DNA of 52,500 bases, from assembly GCA_009760855.2 (NCBI GenBank), contig WPIO01000056.1, positions 2,440,001 to 2,492,500 on the forward strand, given 5' to 3'. Below, in pieces: positions 1 through 19,505 of the stretch; within the stretch, counting starts at the first letter, position 1; every line of letters begins with the position of its first letter. This DNA comes from Cristatella mucedo (taxonomy: Eukaryota; Bryozoa; Phylactolaemata; Cristatellidae). The notes beneath the pieces were generated by a model. That model had not been told where the DNA came from. It worked only from the letters and a program-made list of their open reading frames with translations, and searched no databases. The position numbers were made by a program, and so were the translations under genes.

Positions 1-123
1 CGCCAACGGGTCAAAAGAGCACCCGCGAGGCGAACACCGCCGTCGCCTCGCAGGTGCCGCGCCGCGTCTGGAGACGCGTTCGCCGCCGATAAGCCGGACG
101 CGCACGGCCACCTTGTCGCCCCC
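1..123. other. GC-rich lead-in, no gene seen
   Basis: No recognisable coding or RNA motif. It directly precedes a LINE reverse transcriptase fragment and probably lies in a downstream intron of the minus-strand SLC5 gene. Confidence 0.4.
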
Positions 124-1165
124 ACCCAGGGGGCAAAATGGCGTATCACTTCTATGCTGACGATACTCAGTTGTATTTGTCATTTAAACCGTCTGAATCT
201 GCTGCAGCAACTGAGAAACTGAATGCTTGCCTTGCCGATATTCGATCCTGGATGTCGGAAAACTTCCTGAAATTAAATGACGATAAAACCGAACTGCTGC
301 TCATAGGAACCCCTAACTGTGTGGCTGGATTAAAAGGCTTTGCTGTTCTAATAGGTGATGCTATTGTGCGCCTTGCTCGTAATCTATTCGACAGCTGCCT
401 GGATTTCAAAAAACTTCATTCTGAAGACTGCCTCTACAGCTAATCACATCCGATCCCTATCCAAATTAGGACTGTCTCCCACAGTTGCTCAAAATTTAAC
501 TAGACTCGGCTTGATTATTGTAATTCCCTTTTGGCTGGGCTGCCAAAGAAAGCTATTATGCCACTACAGCGGACTATGAATATGGCTGCAAGGCTGGTCT
601 TCAAATCCCAGTGGTTTGAGCACGTGTCACCTCTGCTGAAAGAGCTAGGATGGTTGCCGGTTGAGCAAAGGATACAGAGCAAAGTTCTTACGCTGACCCA
701 CAAGGCCCGCCACGGCTTGGCTTCTTCGTACCTAGCTGAACTGCTGCACCAGTTTCGGCCTCTTCGCGCCCTCAGGTTCTGTTTGGACAATAATTAGTTG
801 TTCCATTTCTCCGCTTCAAGACGGTTGGCGACAGTAGAAGCTTTAGCTCTGCAGGTCTAAGACTGTGGAACTCGCTTCCACAATTCTTACGCAACGACAA
901 CTACTCTCCTACTGCCGACTATGGCACATCTTTTTCAGCGGTCCTGAGCTGCTACTTCTATGCTACTCACTACCTCAACTGCTCTCCTGACTCTGCTATG
1001 CTTCCCACTTTCTCTTTGTTGCGTGAGACGAAGTCTGTTGGCTACCGAATGCGTACCGAAAGCCGCTTAGGCTGTGAGTGCGCTATACAAAACTCTCCTG
1101 CGTTAACACCCACATGGTCTTTATGACTTTGTGGAGTTACTGACGGAAATACATTACATTGCAGC
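124..1165 (+). mobile_element. LINE remnant: 3-prime part of a non-LTR reverse transcriptase plus 3-prime UTR
   Basis: The translation from 138 contains the reverse transcriptase catalytic box FYADD (about 150-164), followed by the usual LNDDKTELLLIG-type segment. Around 531-797 another frame encodes the C-terminal connection region typical of CR1/L2/Jockey-like LINEs, with the motif LGWLPVEQRI and a SYLAELL segment. The two parts are in different frames with an intervening frame change, so this is a dead copy lacking the endonuclease and first ORF. Bases from about 800 to 1165 are non-coding and recur in inverted orientation near 28.4-28.7 kb, identifying them as the family 3-prime UTR. Clade assignment within CR1/L2/Jockey-like elements is uncertain. 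Confidence 0.85.
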
Positions 1166-1765
1166 AACTCGTAGCTCAGCCTCTGAGGTCGCGCTCTCAG
1201 ATTCTCGCGCCTCGCCGCTTCCGGCTCGGTCGCGCCCTCTCGTCCAGCGGGCGCGCTCCAGGGGGTATGAGGCGCAACGTCATGCGGCGCGGACGTCGCA
1301 TGACGTTGCCCGGATGCGCGCACGCTGCCGCAGAGCCGACGCACCGCAGAGCCGCCCCTACGACACCGCTATCGCTTTTGCATCGTGGAGATAATCGCCG
1401 GGTCCGCGCCGCGGCGCCTGGCCATTAGGCTGAGCGAAGGCTCTATTAGCGGACCGCGTTTCTGCGGCGGCGGCGCGCTAGAGCGAGCGAGGCCTCGCGC
1501 CGCTGCCCCCCCCCCCCCCACCCCGCTGGAGCCACCGCCCCCCCCCCTCGCTGCAGCCGCTGCACGCTGCAGCTACCTTAGAAGCGGCACTCCGCCGCCG
1601 CTCCGCCGCGAGCCATTAACTCCGCCGGGAAGATGTTAACTCGTAACGGCAGGTCCATTTACAGCGACTTAACATTTGCCCGGTGCCATTCTACGCATCT
1701 CTCTGCTCGTCTCTCCGGCTCGCTGTCGCACGACATCGAACGAGCGAGCGAGCGAGCGATGCTGC
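1166..1765. other. GC-rich spacer, no gene seen
   Basis: GC-rich sequence with short C-runs (about 1506-1520 and 1540-1546) and a 13-bp inverted repeat at 1274-1309. No exon with convincing splice sites was found. It is probably intronic to the leftward SLC5 gene. Confidence 0.4.
1274..1309. repeat. inverted repeat, 13-bp arms
   Basis: Arms 1274-1286 and 1297-1309 are perfect reverse complements around a 10-base loop, and contain two TGACGT/ACGTCA-like cores. Confidence 0.75.
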
Positions 1766-2245
1766 GTCTTGGCGGCATACCTGCCAGAGCTGCTGCACCT
1801 GTTTAGGCCGAGACTCGGGCCTGTGGACGACCTTCGTGGACAATGAGCTAGCTGCTCTATGCTCTCGCTTAGCGATTGACTGGTGAAAGAAGCTTTTTCT
1901 CTCTGCATATCCCTGACTAAGAAATTCGCCGTCGCAATTACCAAGCAGCGACATCTTCTCTCCCCTTCAGCCGACTGAGGCACATCGTTTCCAGTCGCCC
2001 GGCGCTGTATCGTCCGTGCTACGTCACTTCCGTTGACTGCTCGCCCGACTCAGCGAGCTATGCTTCTCGCTTTCGCACGACACGAATTCTGTAGGCTGCG
2101 AGCCAAAAAAAAATACATGCCAAAAGCCGCTTCGCTGGCCTTGAGCTGATTTAGGCTCTAGAAATCTCTCCTGCATAACACCCACGTGGTCCTCGTAGCT
2201 TTGTGGAATTACGGACAGAGATGCATCGCATTACATTGCTCGCGC
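1766..2245 (+). mobile_element. second, more degenerate copy of the same LINE 3-prime end
   Basis: Segments match the LINE at 124-1165 in order: the CTGCTGCACC region near 1790, the region before the 3-prime UTR near 1830-1860, and the UTR words at 2000-2240 including TAACACCCACGTGGTC and a diverged end around GTGGAATTACGGACAGAG. It is heavily mutated and has no usable reading frame. The two copies lie in tandem in the same orientation, which suggests either independent insertions or a local duplication. Confidence 0.7.
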
Positions 2246-2517
2246 CACCTTCCGCTCCAGCTCCGGCCGCAGCCGCGAGGCGCCTCACTGTCTGCCGGGC
2301 AGCCGGCCTCAGCGCCTGAGCGCGTGGGCCGAGCGCGGAATTTCGGGCCGGCGGCCTATGAACGGCCGATTACCGCCGCGGCGAGCTGACCTGATTGACC
2401 GAGCGGCGCCGCGGTATTTTTGTTACGGCCAGGTTCTAGCCCCCTGATTGGCTGCGCGGCGCCTAAATATTTTCATTGCCTCCGCAGCAGCTGAGAAGGC
2501 AAACAGCGTACAACAAG

Positions 2518-2518
<1 letters not shown>

Positions 2519-2575
<57 letters not shown>

Positions 2576-2634
2576 AGAGAGAGAGAGAGCTGAGGTGAAC
2601 GGCGGACGACGAGAGAGAGAGAGAGAGAAAGAGC

Positions 2635-2665
<31 letters not shown>

Positions 2666-2679
2666 AAGAGAGAGAAAGA

Positions 2680-2721
<42 letters not shown>

Positions 2722-2857
2722 GGAGAGAGAGGAGAGAGGAAAGAGGATGAGACGAAAGGTGAACGGCTTGACGATGAGAGAGGAGAGAGGAAGAGAGAGG
2801 AGAGATAGAGAGGAGAGAGAGATAGAGAGGAGAGAAGAGAGAGAGAGGAGAGAGAGG

Positions 2858-2940
<83 letters not shown>

Positions 2941-2979
2941 GAGAGAGAGAGAGAGGAAGAGAGAGATAGATAGATAGAT

Positions 2980-3016
<37 letters not shown>
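2519..3016. repeat. (GA)n microsatellite cluster
   Basis: Nearly continuous purine GA tract with short interruptions and a small GATA run near 2968-2981. It produces spurious RERE/LSLS open frames on both strands. Confidence 0.95.
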
Positions 3017-3018
<2 letters not shown>

Positions 3019-3298
3019 GAGAACGGCAGACGACCGTTCGCTGTAGAGGCTCCTAATCGCCGCTGCTACCGAGCGGCGCCTGGTTATCGAAGCGCTGCAT
3101 CGCCCGGGGGACGGCGCTCGAGAGCTCCAGGTCTGGCCCGCGCTCGCGAGAGCCAGACCTGGCCCGCGACGAGACCTGACGTCGGACGACGATGGCCTGA
3201 TGACGCGATGGCCGGAACCTGGCTCGGACGGAATCGCTAGAGCAATGGAGGCCGCGATCGAATGCAGCGAGGCGCTGAGACGACTCGGCGGCGGCCGC
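3017..3298. other. spacer with an 11-bp inverted repeat
   Basis: GC-rich spacer. CCAGGTCTGGC at 3127-3137 is repeated inverted at 3152-3162. No exon recognised. Confidence 0.45.
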
Positions 3299-3363
3299 TC
3301 CTCCTCCTCCTCCTCCTCCTCCTCCTCCTCCTCCTCCTCCTCCTCCGCCTCCTCCTCCTCCTC
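3299..3363. repeat. (TCC)n trinucleotide repeat
   Basis: About twenty TCC units, followed by imperfect TCC-rich sequence to about 3425. The poly-Ser/poly-Leu frames here are artefacts. Confidence 0.9.
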
Positions 3364-3587
3364 ACCCTTCCTCTTCCTCCTCCTCCTTGTCGCTCCTCCT
3401 CCTCCTCCACACCCGTCCTCCTCCTTCGCCTCGTCGCGCACCTGCTGCGCGCCTGCCGTAAACGGCGCGCGCACCTGGGCGCCTGCCCGCAGCGGGCGGC
3501 GGTGCAGAGATGGCGACGCGTATGTTCACTGACCTACTACTCGCTGACCTACTGACCTACTACTCGCTACTGAACGTTCGCCCCGAG

Positions 3588-3589
<2 letters not shown>

Positions 3590-3642
<53 letters not shown>
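3590..3642. repeat. (TC)n microsatellite
   Basis: Pure TC dinucleotide run about 190 bases beyond the splice donor of SLC5 exon 3, inside its third intron. Confidence 0.9.
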
Positions 3643-3644
<2 letters not shown>

Positions 3645-3833
3645 GTGGTTTAGCTTCTTTGAAAGCATGGCGGCGACACTTGTGCGCGCGCCGCCCTTCC
3701 TTCTCGGCGATGGCTCGGCGCGGCGCCGCCGCGCGGCGGTCCGAGCCCGCGCCGCGCCCCGTCGAGCACCCTCCTAGGGTGCGCTGAGCGCGTCCCGCCC
3801 CCAGCTCTGCCGCCGACGCCGGCGGCGGCTCAC

Positions 3834-7066
<3,233 letters not shown>

Positions 7067-7090
7067 TGCGCTACGGCAGCGGCGGCGACT

Positions 7091-7141
<51 letters not shown>
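7091..7141. repeat. (GCG)n run in the SLC5 5-prime leader
   Basis: About 17 trinucleotide units, with imperfect units continuing toward 7076. It ends some 10-25 bases upstream of the SLC5 start codon, so it is probably transcribed as a (CGC)n 5-prime UTR repeat. Confidence 0.85.
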
Positions 7142-7575
7142 TGATTCGCGCTGCGGCGGCTTTCTTCCCGGCGGTCCGGCGGCGCTGATGGACTGCTAGC
7201 TTGGGTGGTCTGCTACCGCTTTTTGTTCTTTCTCGCGCGCGCGCGCGTGCGCGCGATAAGATTGCGCGGCCCGACCCGTTACCAGCCACGCTGGCCCTCC
7301 GCCAGACGTCGTCGGATCCGTTCCGTAACGCAAGATGTCGCCGCCCGCTGCGTGCCGCCGACGGCTGCAGAGCGAGCGAGCGCGCGCGCAGTGACGACCC
7401 TGCCGATGCGAGGGCGAGCGGCTGGACGCGCTCGGCATAGGACGTCCGCCGAAAAGAGCGGTGATAGAATGTGTACGAAAGCGCGGGAGTACGCAACAGG
7501 CAACCCCTCCCAGCTCTCTATTCTCGCATTCTTCGCCTACCGAGCACGGAACTGGTCGCGGATCCGGAAAGCGCG
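7142..7575. other. GC-rich region upstream of SLC5
   Basis: Probable promoter/5-prime leader zone of the minus-strand SLC5 gene, judged only from position. No TATA box recognised. An alternating CG-rich purine/pyrimidine run lies at about 7233-7256. Confidence 0.35.
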
Positions 7576-7783
7576 GGGGTTGGGCGGAGGTTGGGCGGAG
7601 GTAGGGCGGAGGTAGGGCGGAGGTAGGGCGGGGGTTGGGCGGAGGTAGGGCGGAGGTAGGGCGGAGGTAGGGCGGAGGTAGGGCGGAGGTAGGGCGGAGG
7701 AAGGGCGGAGGTAGGGCGGAGGTAGGGCGGAGGTTGGGCGGAGGTAGGGCGGAGGAAGGGCGGAGGTAGGGCGGAGGTAGGGC
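7576..7783. repeat. 11-bp G-rich minisatellite
   Basis: About 19 tandem copies of a unit close to AGGTAGGGCGG, with variants AGGTTGGGCGG and AGGAAGGGCGG. Each unit carries GGG plus two GG blocks, so the plus strand has strong G-quadruplex potential. Confidence 0.95.
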
Positions 7784-8109
7784 CTCGCCGTCGACGTTCG
7801 TCGGCGCGCCTCCGCTCTCAGCGCTCTCCAGTCGCCATTCTACCGAGCACCAAGGAGCGGCCTCGCGGCGCCGGCGCTCTAATCGAACGTCCGGTTGCGA
7901 CGGATCGCAGCCGATCGCCGCAACCGCACGCGCAAAGTAAAATGACCGGCTAGCGCGAACGCTTCACGAGCACTTTCTTAAACGCCTAGAAAGAGACAAA
8001 GTTCTCCGAGGGTGCGCTACGCAAACGTCTTGTCATTATCACTACGCCGCTGCCGCGCTGGCTTCCTCCGAGTGGCGGGTGGTCAATCCCCGGTTGCTCC
8101 GCGCCGCTC
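7784..8109. other. spacer, no gene seen
   Basis: GC-rich sequence between the minisatellite and the half-site cluster. No exon or RNA recognised. Confidence 0.4.
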
Positions 8110-8205
8110 TGACCTAGCTCGCGCTCTGACCTAGGTCCGGGCGCCCTGACCCAGGTCACGCTCTGACCTAGCTCCGGGCGCCCGGACCTAGCGGCGCATA
8201 TAAAA
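8110..8205 (+). promoter_or_regulatory. candidate promoter: TGACCT half-site cluster and TATA box
   Basis: TGACCT or one-mismatch forms occur at 8110, 8127, 8147 (TGACCC abutting AGGTCA at 8153), 8164 and 8184. The spacing alternates 17 and 20, so a 37-bp unit is imperfectly repeated. TATAAAA lies at 8199-8205. TGACCT/AGGTCA is the classical nuclear-receptor half-site, so a receptor-controlled start near 8230 is plausible. The transcript served is unknown. The nearest plus-strand gene starts at 13306, and a GTGAGC donor-like word at 8241 could join a first exon to it. Confidence 0.45.
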
Positions 8206-8756
8206 CGCCGGCGCTTTTCGCTGCGGCGACAGCGCGGCCGGTGAGCGAGGAGCTTCGCATCGTCCGGCAGGTGGCGCTCCGGGCGACGCTCAGGGCGTAG
8301 GCCGGGCCGGCGCCGGACGGATGCGGAGACGCGACTCGGCTCGCTCGGAATTAGGCGGGTTTTCTTGGCCCGCCCATTTCCGGAGAAGCCTCGCTGTGCG
8401 CCCGCCTCTGCCCGCTCGAGCGGAGAGGCAAAATATCGATCGACTGAGGCAGCGCTATCGGCTATCGCTGCCTGCGAGCGAACCGCCGGGCATCAGCGAT
8501 TCGCCAGCCAGCGGCAGCGAGCGCTCCCGCCCTCTCGCGCGCTGCGGCCGCGGCGGCTTCGATGGCGCCAGCGGCCGAGGACGGTGCGTACAGCGGTTCG
8601 CGGCAGATACAGAGGTTGCGCCGGTCTGGCCGGACCAGGGGAGACCGAGCAGAAGCAGCTGCATTCTCGACCGAGTAGATTGCATGCACTTTTATCGTGC
8701 TATAGCTCCTCCCCTTTGCTTCTCTCATCTCCACAATTTCTCTTTATCGCTGACTC
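8206..8756. other. spacer downstream of TATA box, no gene recognised
   Basis: GC-rich up to about 8690, then AT-richer. Open frames exist, but none resembles a known family. Confidence 0.4.
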
Positions 8757-8918
8757 AAACATACAGACACACACACGTAGACAAAAAAATACACACAGTC
8801 ACATAAACACATAGACACGTGCACACACAGACACGCACACGCGCACGCACGCATACACACACAAGTGCACAATCTTACATCCTCTCACCCTCACTCATTC
8901 TCTCCTTTCTCTCTCCCT

Positions 8919-8960
<42 letters not shown>

Positions 8961-9105
8961 TCTGTCTCTTTCGCTCTTTTCCCCTTTCTTCTTCTCTCTC
9001 TCTCTCTCTCTCTCGCTCGGAATGCTTCCTTTCTCGTCCTCCCGACGTCCAATCTTCTCTTTCTCTGCCTCTCCTTGTCTTGTTAGTGTCTCACAATACA
9101 GCTTT

Positions 9106-9151
<46 letters not shown>

Positions 9152-9230
9152 CTTTTCAGTTATTTTGTTGTCTCTCTACCTGTATATCTACATCTCTGTC
9201 TCCCTAAATTTCTCTAGATAGCTATCAAGC

Positions 9231-9268
<38 letters not shown>

Positions 9269-9409
9269 TGTATACAGCGAGTGGCAGAAAGAGGTGAGAT
9301 ATGTATAGACCTAGATAGATTGAGACGGGAAGATGGATAGAGGGAGACAATGCAAGACAGATGGACGGAGGCGGTGAGAGAGCTACAGAGCGAGAGCGAG
9401 GGAGAGAGC

Positions 9410-9444
<35 letters not shown>

Positions 9445-9490
9445 GAGAGAGATAGCTGCGCAGACAGACAGATGGATAGATAGATAGGCG
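8757..9490. repeat. compound simple-repeat zone
   Basis: In order: degenerate (CA)n 8757-8869, (CT)n 8920-9015, (TA)n 9109-9147, (TA)n 9231-9252, (GA)n 9251-9453 with interruptions, and short GATA units near 9471-9487. No gene. Confidence 0.9.
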
Positions 9491-10222
9491 GAGAGAATCA
9501 AAGGCAGGCAATTGACCGCGCATTCACCCGCGCTCCCGACACAACGGCCCGCGCTTTTGGATTTCTACGCCGCTGCTCGACCACCGGGCAAGCAGCATAT
9601 GTGAGGACGCGTGGCGTCTGGGTTGCGGTGCCCGTCAATCCGCCACTCCAGGGTCGGCAGACGACTTTGACCCCTCGGTAGTCGTCCTTGACCGTTCTTT
9701 CCGCTCTCATTTTATCGTATGCACCGCGTCGCTGGGTGCGTCGATGGCCGCCGGTCCTCGGATCCGGATGTCCGAAATTGTTGCGCGCGCTCGAACTCTC
9801 GAGTCCCGATCTCTGTCGCTTCGTTCTGTTTGCCTTCTGTCGGTTCGTTTGGGTCGATTCTCGAGGCCGAAACGAGGAAAGCGGAAACGAAGCAGAAACG
9901 AAGCTCTCGCGTCTCGCCGCGCGAGTGGCGCGTCGGCGGAAATGGACGAGTCCGCAGGACAGGCGCTTCGTTGGTCTGATTTTGCAGGACCCCGCGATTC
10001 GTCTCCTCCGATGATGTCATGTCGCGATGACGTCACGCTGCACTCGTCTCATCCGTTCGGCATGTATACGTCGCTGTCGGCTCAACTGCCGCCGTCGAAT
10101 TTTCTTTCGCCCGTCACCTGCTGAAGCACTGAAGCCTTCAAGAGTTTCAGGACCTCAGGATGAGAGTGTGGTCCTCCAATGTGAGAGAATCTGTTCCGTC
10201 AAGCCGTCTCGCTGCGACGGTC

Positions 10223-10266
<44 letters not shown>

Positions 10267-10300
10267 GCTTTGCCTCGCCGCTTCGTCTGCTTCCTTCCTT
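9491..10300. other. spacer, no gene recognised
   Basis: Several overlapping open frames on both strands without family resemblance. A (CT)n run lies at 10226-10262. Confidence 0.4.
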
Positions 10301-10386
10301 AGCAGCAAATGTGAAGTGCCCAGAAATAGATTGGGTTCTCTGGGGGCGCTATAGCAAACGCATTATTATTACTATTATTATTATTT
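10301..10386 (+). mobile_element. LINE/SINE 3-prime tail fragment
   Basis: GCAGCAAATGTGAAGTGCC followed by the GGGTTCTCTGGGGGCGCTAT word and ATT trinucleotides. It matches the 3-prime tail shared by the LINE remnants and SINE family A. Confidence 0.75.
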
Positions 10387-11904
10387 CTCTAGCATCCGAC
10401 CTCTCCCGTCCTCGAGCCCACTTCGCTCTGCGACGGTGCTCCCGATCTGAGGCGCATTCTAGCTTCCGCACTTCGGTGTAGCGCTCGAGCAAACGAGACG
10501 TCACTCAGCGTCTCTCAGAGCGCCTCTTTCGCGCTCACGGTGGCCGTAGCTTCGGTGGCTTCAAGTGGTCATAAATCTTGGATTCCGCGCCCAGATTCCC
10601 GCATACTGAGTTCGGCTGACGAAAGAATTGTTGACGGTCGATTGAGGGCGGCGCTCTCTAGCGGTGAGGCCGCCCGTCACGTGGCCCACGTCTATACGGC
10701 CGCGGGTGGTCGGCAGCGGCGGCACCCACAGATTGGCCAGCCGCACTGCTTGCAAATGTGCCCCAAATCTCACGTCGCCGCCGCCGCGACGCCGCCGCGA
10801 CGCCGCCGCGACGCCGCCGCGACGCCGCCGCTGCAACGCCGCCGCCCTCAGCCTTCGTGCTGCGGCATTGCCTTCGCCGCAGCCGCCGGCGCAATGCGCC
10901 CGCTCTGCGAGCGAGGCCGTACGAGCTACTTTTGTAAATGCTTCGTTGTCAGCAGGAGCACGCGGCGGACATTTATTCGGTTTCATTGTATCCCACATTT
11001 ATTCGCGCTGCCGCCGAGTGACGCTGCCAAGTGCCCTTCGCTTGTCGGACGCCAAGTGGCACGTCCGCTCCGCAAGCGTCGCAAGTCCGCGAACTTACAA
11101 TTGCACGTCGGGAGCGTCTCGTCGGGGCTGATCGATCGCGAGGCGCCGGGGGAGCCGCCCTTCAAACGCCGCGTCGCGTCGAACGCACGATCGAGCAGCA
11201 GGCAGCTTCGCCGGCTTCAGCGGCTCCGCTCGAAGCCAAGTCACCAGCGCTTTCCAGCACGTCGACCCACGATGACCCCCTTCCGTCCGCCCCACCCCGC
11301 AAGACCATACGGGTGGAACGAATGACGTCGATGAAATTAGCGCACCTCTTCGGTGCTCGCTCGCCACTGAGGCCGCCGCGTTTCTGCTCGAGCGCGTGCG
11401 AGCGCGCCGCGTAACGAGTAAGGATGGCGAATTCGTACGGCGTCGCCCCAACCAGCGGCCGCAGGGCCGGCGCGCACGTCAGGCCGGACCCGTGGGTTGA
11501 ACGTCGCATGAGTCGGAAGTCACGCGGTTCGAACGTCGCGTGGCTCGAACGGCTCGGAGATCTTGAGACTCGCCCCGAATACGACCGCGACAGCCGCAAA
11601 CTCGGAGGGCTGCGAAGGCGCCAACGGACGCTGTAGAGAGTCGCCGCCGCCACCGCCCCCTCTGCCGCAGCCGCTGCCGCCGTCGTCGCCACGTCGGAGC
11701 CGCGCTCGCGATGGGGGCGGTGTGCATCGCGACGGTGTGCATCGCGTCCGGCTCCCAGAAATGCGCCGCAAACCGCAACAATCTGGTGAGGCTGATGCAA
11801 AGCCAATTAATGGCTAATTAGTAAAAACGCTCGCTGGGCGCGCAGATTGTGGCAAACTCGGGGCGCGTCATCGCGCCGGAGGCTGCACCGTAGGCTTCTG
11901 GCTC
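10387..11904. other. GC-rich intergenic stretch, no gene recognised
   Basis: Contains an 8-9 bp GCCGCGAC-type tandem repeat near 10787-10830. The 261-codon frame at 10540-11325 is compositionally biased and overlaps similar frames on both strands, so I do not call it. Confidence 0.4.
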
Positions 11905-11963
11905 GGGCGGCGGCGGCCCGCGCGGCGGCGGCGGCGGCCCGCGCGGCGGCGGCGGCGGCCCGC

Positions 11964-12028
<65 letters not shown>

Positions 12029-12029
12029 T
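11905..12029. repeat. (GGC)n repeat with periodic GGCCCGC interruptions
   Basis: Pure GGC run from about 11960 to 12027, preceded by three interrupted blocks of the same repeat. Confidence 0.92.
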
Positions 12030-12347
12030 CGCTACCCGAGCCGCCGCCGCTTGCTCGCTGCCTGAGCCGCGGCGGCCGCCGTCGCCGCCTTTTCCTTTCG
12101 CTCGCTTTGGCCGCCGGCTTTCGTCCGGTCGAGCAGACTCGCCCCCCCCCATAAACAGAGCGTTGCGCATGCGCGCGCGTATTGCATTCGTAGCGGCTGA
12201 ATATACAATAAGGATCCCATAATAAATAGTATATCGGTGTGATAGCAAATGCCGCCCGTCTCCCTTCGGCACTGTTTTCGGGGCGCCGCCGACAGCGCCC
12301 CCGGCGGTCGCCGCGCCACGTCGGGCAGTGCTCCGGACGAGCGAAGC

Positions 12348-12692
<345 letters not shown>

Positions 12693-13305
12693 GGGCGCAG
12701 GTGGACGTCGCTCGTATGCTGCGCTTGGGCAACCGCTCTGTCAAAATATTTGCCGCCGCCGCCGCCGCCGCGTCTCAAAATCGCTTGGGCTCCGAAAAGC
12801 GGCGCGCGAAAAAAGGTCAAAGATCAATTAACGGGCGCCGGCGGGTCCGCGCTCAGCGGAGGCCCCTTTTCTATATTCGCGAGCTGCCGCGCGCGCGGCG
12901 AGCCGCTCTCCTCCGACGGCGCCGCTCGCCGCTGCGGCGGCGGCGCTAGTAGCGGCTCCGCATAGCTCGGCGGCTTTCCGGACGAGTCTGTCAGACCGTG
13001 CGAGCGGCTGCCTACGGCGGCCGGGAACAGTCGACGAACTGACGCGGACGGGCTGACGGCACCGTCTCCCCCCCCCCCGCGGGAGCCGCTCGCCCGCGCA
13101 AGAATCGACCGAGCCAAGGCGAAGGACGGTCGACGACGATAGGGCCGCCGCCGCCGCCGCGCCACCTGCGTCGCAGCCGCCGCCGCCGCCGCATCGCGGG
13201 AGGATCGAGCGGCCTCGTCGGCGCGAACGACGGGCAACTCTACCTACCGGGCTGGCGACTCTACCGTCGTCGCCGCCGCCGCCTACTGAGCAGCGGCAGC
13301 GGACG
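12693..13305 (+). other. upstream region of the potassium channel gene
   Basis: GC-rich with GCC runs (about 12750-12770 and 13145-13195). It presumably holds the promoter and 5-prime leader of the K2P gene. No TATA box is seen and the first in-frame ATG is at 13306. Confidence 0.45.
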
Positions 13306-18396
<5,091 letters not shown>

Positions 18397-18397
<1 letters not shown>

Positions 18398-18430
18398 CCG
18401 AGAGCGGCGGCGCGCGCCGCCGCTCTCGGC
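18397..18430. repeat. perfect 34-bp palindrome at the K2P stop codon
   Basis: Arms 18397-18413 and 18414-18430 are exact reverse complements with no spacer. The first base is the G of the TAG stop. In RNA it would make a strong GC hairpin at the start of the 3-prime UTR. Confidence 0.95.
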
Positions 18431-19160
18431 CGCGCGCGCCGCCGCTCTTTTGCGCGCGCGCTGGACGCCTCAACGGCGCGCGCTAGCGAGCGGCCGGCGG
18501 CGCGATCCATCCCATCTTGACCCGCTCGTCCGCCCTCTGACAGCGGCGGCGGCGGGCAATGGCGGCGGCGGGCAATGGCGGCGGCGGCGGCGGCACCCTT
18601 CGTCGGCGCGCGCGAGCGCGATCTGCGCCGCCCGCCGCAAACCGTCGAGCGTGCCAACCGCGACGCGAGCGACGGTGGCGACGACGCCGACGAGCTGCGC
18701 GGCGCCGGAACGTGAGCGTCGGCGTCCGATTGGCTTCGGCCCCAGCCGCCTCAGCGCCGCCGCTGAGGCGGCGGCGCACTGCCTCTGTCGGCGACTCGCG
18801 AGGGCGCGCGAGCATTTCCCGCTTTGCGCTTGGTTGCGTATTCAGCGTCGCAGCGCCAAAGCGGCCCCTGTAGGGGCAGCCGGTCGATAGTCGCCGCCCC
18901 CACCGCCAGAGTGACCCTCACGCGGGCCTGCGACGCGCTGGCTGAAGCGGCCCCGAATTCCGTCGGCGGACGCAGGCATCGGGCGAGCTGCCGCGCAGCA
19001 AAATTCATCGCAGAGCGATTCATCACATCCTGCTCAGCTTTGCTGAGGAACGACGAGATTGCGGGCGGTAGCGCAGCGCTAGATCTGGTGCTAGAGCGGA
19101 ATGGAGATTAAGGATATTACTGTCGTCGTCATTACCGTCAAAGTATAGAATACAATATAT
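18431..19160. other. K2P 3-prime UTR and spacer; end of GC-rich domain
   Basis: GC-rich sequence without recognisable genes. No AATAAA seen up to 19160. Base composition falls toward AT-rich around 19.1 kb. Confidence 0.45.
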
Positions 19161-19296
19161 AATTCATTTGTATAGAGCCCCAAGAGAACTTAATCTCTAT
19201 TCAGGCGCTTCACATGTGCCTCCGGGCTCGAGCCCACGAACTCAGCCAGACCTTGGTCGGGGCGAGCACCTTGACCGCTGGACCAAACCAGCTCGC
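19161..19296 (-). mobile_element. SINE family A, near full length
   Basis: In reverse orientation it reads: the tRNA-like head with the A-box region (GCTGGTTTGGTCC), the B-box-like GGGCTCGAGCCC, then the body TGAAGCGCCTGAATAGAGAT and the GGGGC...TATACAAATGAATTAT tail. Confidence 0.88.
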
Positions 19297-19505
19297 CACC
19301 AATGATGGTACTAATAATAGCGAGGCGTTCGCACCACTTGCTAAAGCTGCATGCACGCCCAGCGCAATGCGGTATTTTTTATGCAGCGCAGCAAGAAAAC
19401 GGAAAATCTCTCGATCAGAGATTAACGTAAATTTGCTGGAAATGAAGTACGTCAGCGGTTCAGCGATAACAACCTCGGGAGTAGCGTTCGTGACCTAGCA
19501 CAAGT

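Noticed and set aside
2448-3474. Long RERE/LSLS open frames over GA/CT tracts (also at 6398-7144, 11818-12831, 14905-15445)
   Set aside because: They are translations of dinucleotide repeats on both strands at once; only the SLC5 exon 1 part of one of them (7066-6965) is real.
7576-7783. CRISPR-like array
   Set aside because: Units of 11 bp are contiguous without spacers in a eukaryotic context; it is a minisatellite. The same applies to 15899-16342.
10540-11325. 261-codon plus-strand frame
   Set aside because: Arg/Ser/Pro-rich GC-driven frame with competing frames on both strands, no recognisable motif and no splice context.
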